Source: Nitrosomonas sp.
Lineage (GTDB): Bacteria > Pseudomonadota > Gammaproteobacteria > Burkholderiales > Nitrosomonadaceae
Length of the DNA: 10,002 bases
Assembly: GCA_005779435.1 (NCBI GenBank)
Contig: SXJH01000138.1
Coordinates: 1-10,002, forward strand
Direction: 5' to 3'
In this document: positions 7,022 to 10,002 of the stretch, piece after piece
Layout of the letters: every line of letters begins with the position of its first letter
Numbering within the stretch: the stretch's first letter is position 1
Notes under the pieces: generated by a model
Databases searched by the model: none
The model's input: only the letters and a program-made list of their open reading frames with translations
What the model was told of the DNA's origin: nothing
Program-made: the position numbers and the translations under genes

Positions 7022-7058
7022 GGCTGGCTGACCTGACAGGAGCAGGCTGGCTGGCTGA
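7022..7058. repeat. GGCT tandem repeats in the DUF2325 leader
   Basis: GGCTGGCTGA (7022-7031) and GGCTGGCTGGCTGA (7045-7058) are direct repeats separated by a short stretch containing CCTGACAGG, itself a small palindrome. They lie in the untranslated stretch between bfr and the DUF2325 gene. Role unknown. Confidence 0.6.
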
Positions 7059-7061
7059 GTT

Positions 7062-7094
7062 TGCCGCTAAAGAAGGAGGACAACTTTAGCGGCA
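7062..7094 (-). promoter_or_regulatory. Strong hairpin between bfr and DUF2325 with an anti-Shine-Dalgarno-like loop
   Basis: GCCGCTAAAG (7063-7072) pairs perfectly with CTTTAGCGGC (7084-7093), and T7062/A7094 adds another pair. The stem is 11 bp and the loop 11 bases. It lies 10 bases after the bfr stop. No T-run follows on the minus strand, so it is not a clean terminator. On the minus-strand RNA the loop reads UUGUCCUCCUU. It contains CUCCU, complementary to the downstream AGGAG, and UUGUC, complementary to GACAA at the start codon. It could stabilise the bfr 3' end, or control translation of the downstream pair. Confidence 0.6.
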
Positions 7095-7103
7095 GCGGAA
7101 AAA

Positions 7104-7568
7104 CTATGTTTGGCTTTGCAACCAGTTGTGGATACCGGTTTTTTGCATAACACCCTGCTGGGTTTCCAACCAGTCGATATGTTCTTCGGTATCTTCCAGA
7201 ATGCGCTCGAAGATTTCCCGAGATACATAATCTTGTGCCGATTCGCAAGCTGCAATGGCAGCTTGCAGCGTGTTCCTGGAAGCAAGCTCCAGTTTTAAGT
7301 CGCATGCGACGCATTCCTCGGCAGTTTCACCGATCATTAATTTGCCGAGATCTTGCAAATTCGGTAATCCTTCCAGCATGAGTATCCTTTCTATGAGGGT
7401 GTCGGCATGCTTCATTTCTTCGCAAGATTCTTCAAACTCATGCTTGCCAAGGCTATTAAAGCCCCAGTTCTTATACATGCGGGCATGCAAGAAATATTGA
7501 TTGATTGCTGTGAGTTCATGCTGCAGTTGCTGGTTCAGCCAACGAATAATATCCGCGTTACCTTTCAT
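7104..7568 (-). CDS. bfr: Bacterioferritin
   Basis: This is a haem-containing iron-storage protein that forms 24-subunit shells, oxidises Fe(II) and stores a ferric core in the cytoplasm. The 154-residue product aligns without gaps to E. coli Bfr over the first 130 positions. The haem ligand Met52 and the ferroxidase residues E18, E51, H54, E94 and H130 are all present. The bridging glutamate expected at 127 is instead a threonine (EDTEEHIDW), so the di-iron site would be altered. There are extra cysteines at 49, 86, 89 and 108, with 86 and 89 as a C-x-x-C pair. The start ATG has TAGGAG six bases upstream. hemP lies 101 bases upstream on the same strand, so bfr may be co-transcribed with it. 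No clear separate promoter was found. Confidence 0.95.
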   Translation of the reverse strand: MKGNADIIRWLNQQLQHELTAINQYFLHARMYKNWGFNSLGKHEFEESCEEMKHADTLIERILMLEGLPNLQDLGKLMIGETAEECVACDLKLELASRNTLQAAIAACESAQDYVSREIFERILEDTEEHIDWLETQQGVMQKTGIHNWLQSQT

Positions 7569-7607
7569 TTTTAGCTCCTAGACAGATGATAGTTTTTGCG
7601 ATGTGAC

Positions 7608-7664
7608 GGATTAACTCTGTGATCGTGTACAAGCATAAATATACAGGATATGCGCCATTAATCC
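7608..7664. repeat. Inverted repeat between hemP and bfr
   Basis: GGATTAA (7608-7614) is complementary to TTAATCC (7658-7664), with a 43-base spacer. It occupies most of the hemP-bfr gap. It could be an operator, a long-range RNA fold or chance; the spacer is long for a terminator. Confidence 0.25.
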
Positions 7665-7669
7665 ACATT

Positions 7670-7855
7670 CTATTTATTCAGGATCAATTTGCCGTTTCGT
7701 GTGCGGCGCAACGAGTATTGTTCGCCGCGATGCAGAATGTACACGATATCGCCATTCATGAATAAATTATTGCTATCTATCAGCGTGCTGATGTCGGGAG
7801 AAACCGTTTGATGAGGTTTTCTTGTATGTAATTGAGGTAAGCTTTGATTATTCAT
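7670..7855 (-). CDS. hemP: Haem uptake protein HemP (HmuP family)
   Basis: This is a small protein encoded in many haem-uptake loci. In some rhizobia the HmuP member activates haem-transport genes, and its exact action elsewhere is unclear. The 61-residue product has a variable N-terminus (1-24) and the conserved family core at about 25-61: LIDSNNLF, then VYILHRGEQYSLRRTRNGKL ending ILNK. Full length for the family. The ATG at 7853-7855 has no strong Shine-Dalgarno sequence. A Fur box and a good promoter sit just upstream. No TonB receptor or haem transporter gene is visible in the window, which is unusual for hemP; it is followed by bfr instead. Confidence 0.9.
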   Translation of the reverse strand: MNNQSLPQLHTRKPHQTVSPDISTLIDSNNLFMNGDIVYILHRGEQYSLRRTRNGKLILNK

Positions 7856-7874
7856 CGGTAGTTATTTCAGTAAA

Positions 7875-7889
7875 TGAGAATTATTATCA
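7875..7889 (-). promoter_or_regulatory. Fur box upstream of hemP
   Basis: The minus strand reads TGATAAT-A-ATTCTCA, a 7-1-7 inverted repeat with one mismatch to the Fur consensus TGATAAT-N-ATTATCA. It begins at the last base of the TATAAT box and spans the expected transcription start. Fe-bound Fur there should block transcription, so hemP is predicted to be induced by iron limitation. Confidence 0.85.
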
Positions 7890-7916
7890 TTATAGCATTA
7901 ATAAATCAATGCGCAA
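7889..7916 (-). promoter_or_regulatory. hemP promoter (-35 TTGCGC, -10 TATAAT)
   Basis: On the minus strand TTGCGC (7911-7916) is followed by a 16-base spacer and a perfect TATAAT (7889-7894). The expected start of transcription falls inside the Fur box, about 27 bases before the hemP ATG. The -35 box is poor (3 of 6), suggesting possible help from an activator. The remaining stretch back to the next gene (7917-7988) is AT-rich with no other clear signal. Confidence 0.7.
7895..7912. repeat. 18-bp near-palindrome in the hemP promoter spacer
   Basis: The minus strand reads GCATTGATTTATTAATGC; seven of the nine symmetric positions pair. It lies between, and slightly overlaps, the -35 and -10 boxes, a usual place for a second regulator to bind. 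No regulator is recognised from the sequence. Confidence 0.4.
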
Positions 7917-7988
7917 TAAAAATAATAATTTGCCGATTACAATTTGTGGTCGAATGCAAATTCTCCAAGAAACATACGCATCTACCCG

Positions 7989-8504
7989 CTAAGTGCGATC
8001 AATTTGAATGGATGATAAAACCAATCCTTGCCGAAACCATCGCTGGATAATGTATTCATAGAATTGCTGATTTCTGAATTGCTCAGTTAACGGGAGCAGG
8101 TGTTTGCCTCGTTCGGTAAGCAGCACATGTCCTAGGTCGAGGGTATTGTTTGCATCATTCTGGAAGCCTATTTTTGTCGGTTTCCCACAGTAGAATAGGC
8201 GGGTATGTTTTCCCAATCCCTTCTTAACAAATCCATTGGCTTCAAGAATAATCAGGCCCAGTGCCTCCAATCGTTCTAATCCTGATAGCGTGATTCCTTG
8301 CGTGACATAAACTGCGTCGTTTATGTTAAAGATAAGGGGTATCGGATCGCCTTGGATCCATGTGAATTGACTTAATGCTTCGAAAAGCTGTTTGTCTTCT
8401 CTCGTCAAATCAGACGAAGAAGTATTCCCGGATTTATGATTGTCGGCATGTAATTTGCCAGCGATTGATTGCATCAGCAGGGTGATTAATTTTCCCAAAA
8501 ACAT
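7989..8504 (-). CDS. Hypothetical protein, resembles DUF2806/TIGR03899 type
   Basis: The 171-residue product starts MFLGKLITLLMQSIAGKL, an amphipathic or weakly hydrophobic helix. It is followed by a globular part with LFEALSQFTWIQGDPIPL, YVTQGITLSGLERLEALGLI and LGHVLLTERGKHLLPL. The pattern (a helix, then a GLI- and LLT-type winged-helix layout) recalls the TIGR03899/DUF2806 group, but that assignment is from memory of the pattern and is tentative. No catalytic motif is seen. The start chosen is the ATG at 8502-8504, seven bases after the stop of the upstream gene, implying coupled translation. An in-frame ATG at 8558 would add 18 residues but overlaps the upstream coding tail by 47 bases. 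Neither has a clear Shine-Dalgarno sequence. Confidence 0.75.
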   Translation of the reverse strand: MFLGKLITLLMQSIAGKLHADNHKSGNTSSSDLTREDKQLFEALSQFTWIQGDPIPLIFNINDAVYVTQGITLSGLERLEALGLIILEANGFVKKGLGKHTRLFYCGKPTKIGFQNDANNTLDLGHVLLTERGKHLLPLTEQFRNQQFYEYIIQRWFRQGLVLSSIQIDRT

Positions 8505-8511
8505 GACGAAA

Positions 8512-8940
8512 TTATTTATCTGATGGATCTTCGATTTTGTCAGAGGGTTTCGATTCATTTAACATTGTGGGTTTATCTTTAGCGGCTTCCGTAGCAATTT
8601 CTTTTTCTTGCTTGGGCGCCTTGTCTTTAGATTTATCTTTTACTTTTCGGGACTTAATTTCCTTATTGATTTCATCAAGGAAGGCCATGTTGTCTTTACG
8701 TTGTTTTTCGCTTTTGTACCATGATAGACAAGTAATTGCACCCATAATGATTAATATAATGCTTAAAACATCAACGCCATCAAAAAAGATAAAAACCACA
8801 CCGGTTGAGATCGCAAATGCGCCTAACAACGCGGTAAGCAACCATAATTTTGAACCGGAGCTACTATTTCGTTTGCTCCAGGATTCGAGATTATCGCGCG
8901 TTGAAATTAATTCTTCGTCGGTCCATTTTTTCATACTCAT
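8512..8940 (-). CDS. Two-TM membrane protein with long charged tail, unknown function
   Basis: The 142-residue product has a hydrophilic start (MSMKKWTDEELISTRDNLES), two membrane helices (about 32-53 and 56-74) joined by a very short DG loop, and a 68-residue tail dominated by Lys, Asp, Glu and Ser. The tail is probably disordered and, with both ends on the same side, probably cytoplasmic. No family is recognised. The ATG at 8938-8940 has GGAG ten bases upstream. A longer frame reaching 8997 would begin inside the porin terminator and is rejected. The gene is visibly more AT-rich than the porin and the DUF748 gene. It appears to form a two-gene unit with the gene at 7989-8504. Confidence 0.75.
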   Translation of the reverse strand: MSMKKWTDEELISTRDNLESWSKRNSSSGSKLWLLTALLGAFAISTGVVFIFFDGVDVLSIILIIMGAITCLSWYKSEKQRKDNMAFLDEINKEIKSRKVKDKSKDKAPKQEKEIATEAAKDKPTMLNESKPSDKIEDPSDK

Positions 8941-8987
8941 TGTTGCAGATCTCCATTTGGGGCTTTTAATTTCTGAAGTGTAAAATA

Positions 8988-9013
8988 AAAAAGGCACCTT
9001 GCGGTGCCTTTTT
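8988..9013 (-). terminator. Intrinsic terminator of the porin gene
   Basis: GGCACC (8993-8998) and GGTGCC (9003-9008) form a stem with a GCAA tetraloop on the minus strand. An AAAAA/TTTTT extension and a T-rich tail (TTTTTTATTTTA) follow on the minus strand. It starts 15 bases past the porin stop codon. The symmetric A/T flanks would also allow termination on the plus strand, but no gene arrives from that side. Confidence 0.92.
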
Positions 9014-9027
9014 AGGTATTACTAATT

Positions 9028-10002
9028 TTAGAAATTGTGACGCATACCAACTGACCAGGTATTGCTATCTCTAAAGGTTACGCTAGCTCCATCAATCATA
9101 GCGCGCTGATATCCGCCAAACAGGCTGGAGCGCTTGCTCAGATTATGAATCGCGCCGACTGTAAAGCTACTCACTTCACGGCTAGCTGGACCACCGGTCA
9201 ATCCATGAGCATTTGCCATACCGCCTTGAGCTACAAAGCTGGTATTTCCCCAATCATATTGACCACCCGTAAACCAAAGATTGCCGTCACCACCCAAGTT
9301 CATCGCAGAATTACATTGCGAACGCGAATCTCCCAAACCGGTTGCTGGGTTACCCAATTGCGCAGCATTGGTACAGGTTGCAGCGCCAACCGCGTTGTTA
9401 ATATTTTCATATTGACCGCTGAGTTTAAAGTTTTGATAACCCCATGATGCACCACCGCGCCATACGTGCTCATTGTTGGTTAATCCCATGGCTGTTCTTT
9501 GACGTGTGCTGATGTTATCGCGAGAATATCCACCAAAAACAGCTAAATTATGCCCTTGGTATTGGGTATCGTACTTACCCGCAACTTGGAAATCCCATTC
9601 GCCGTCTTCACCGCCGGAATTCGATTGACTGCCTGAGAAGCCGCCGTTAGGAAGAATGATATTGGCTGGATCCAAACGATTGGCATCGCCCGGCATCAAA
9701 ATACCGGCAAAACTAAAGCCTTGAACTTTTGGCGAATCGTAACGTACCGCACTGTTTACAAAACCGTTGGCACCTGCGCCCATACCATTTGCTGACGCTG
9801 TCATCGTGCCACCGCTACCAGCGGCTTGCAGTGTTGTATATGCAAAAGGATCAATGGTCATACCGCCCGCAAAATCTTTGAACGGAGATTGAACGCGTCC
9901 AAATTTTACTTCACCCCAGTTATCGTTAGCCAATGCAACCCAATGCTCACGGGCAACACCTAATGCTCCGCTACCGGTGCTAAAGCCATACTCAACATGC
10001 GC
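9028..10002 (-). CDS. Outer-membrane porin (N-terminus outside the window)
   Basis: This is a general diffusion porin of the Gram-negative beta-barrel type. 324 residues are visible, and the frame is open to the window edge, so the start and signal peptide are missing. The first visible residues (AHVEYGFSTGSGALGVAREH) and then WGEVKFGRVQSPF match the early strand and loop pattern of betaproteobacterial porins. Alternating hydrophobic strands and Gly/Asn-rich loops continue to the end, which is MRHNF with the C-terminal Phe that BamA recognises. Two cysteines in one loop (around ATCTNAAQL and SRSQC) probably form a disulfide. A TTG at 9931-9933 could be mistaken for a start, but the frame clearly continues upstream with porin sequence. 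A strong terminator follows. Confidence 0.93.
   Translation of the reverse strand, partial: AHVEYGFSTGSGALGVAREHWVALANDNWGEVKFGRVQSPFKDFAGGMTIDPFAYTTLQAAGSGGTMTASANGMGAGANGFVNSAVRYDSPKVQGFSFAGILMPGDANRLDPANIILPNGGFSGSQSNSGGEDGEWDFQVAGKYDTQYQGHNLAVFGGYSRDNISTRQRTAMGLTNNEHVWRGGASWGYQNFKLSGQYENINNAVGAATCTNAAQLGNPATGLGDSRSQCNSAMNLGGDGNLWFTGGQYDWGNTSFVAQGGMANAHGLTGGPASREVSSFTVGAIHNLSKRSSLFGGYQRAMIDGASVTFRDSNTWSVGMRHNF

Noticed and set aside
7007..7032. GTCAGC/GCTGAC with the nearby T7 run as an intrinsic terminator before DUF2325
   Set aside because: The T-run lies in the loop, not after the stem, and the stem is only six pairs.
7072..7107. Strong plus-strand AAGGAGG followed by an ATG at 7105
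   Set aside because: The ATG is more than 25 bases from the purine run, and the frame it opens is antisense to bfr without coding character. The purine run is better explained as the complement of the minus-strand hairpin loop.
7941..7962. AATTTG/CAAATT hairpin as terminator of the gene at 7989-8504
   Set aside because: Six AT-rich pairs with a 10-base loop and no T-run; likely chance in an AT-rich stretch.
8941..8997. N-terminal extension of the two-TM protein by 19 residues
   Set aside because: The start would lie in the intrinsic terminator of the porin gene. The ATG at 8938-8940 has a usable GGAG upstream.
9931..9933. Porin start at this codon
   Set aside because: It is TTG (Leu) inside the conserved stretch REHWVALANDNWGEVKFG. 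The frame continues upstream to the window edge with porin-like sequence.

Overview
The window looks like chromosome from a betaproteobacterium, most likely a Nitrosomonas-type ammonia oxidiser. The S21 sequence, the porin style with a C-terminal Phe, the moderate GC content and the two-domain copper oxidase all fit this, but the genus is an inference from family resemblance and no marker proves it. Almost everything is on the minus strand. The exceptions are one DUF454 membrane gene and a possible gene end at the left edge. There are no tRNA or rRNA genes, no insertion sequences, no CRISPR arrays, and no gene-free stretch longer than about 200 bases.

Left part (1-4870): a possible plus-strand gene end (1-108) converges on rpsU (102-314), which has its own likely promoter. 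Upstream lies a 1030-residue AsmA-like/DUF748 envelope protein with an OmpA-like C-terminus (514-3606), then an exported FKBP-type prolyl isomerase (3770-4231). The isomerase is transcribed divergently from a DUF454 (YbaN-type) inner-membrane protein (4394-4870).

Middle part (5026-7916): this is the most coherent block and looks like an iron-handling cluster read right to left. It holds hemP (haem uptake accessory protein), bfr (bacterioferritin), a short DUF2325 protein, a two-domain multicopper oxidase closely resembling ceruloplasmin/hephaestin ferroxidases, and a small unknown protein. The hemP promoter has a perfect TATAAT directly abutted by a near-consensus Fur box. The DUF2325 and oxidase genes overlap by ATGA. 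A stable hairpin between bfr and DUF2325 carries a loop complementary in two blocks to the DUF2325 ribosome-binding site and start region. A plausible reading is iron-regulated haem/iron acquisition, storage and Fe(II) oxidation encoded together, with DUF2325 as the uncharacterised partner of the oxidase. It is not shown that all five genes share one transcript.

Right part (7989-10002): a two-gene unit of unknown function (a two-TM protein with a long charged tail, then a protein resembling the DUF2806/TIGR03899 type) lies downstream of a strong intrinsic terminator (8988-9013). That terminator ends a porin gene whose N-terminus is outside the window.
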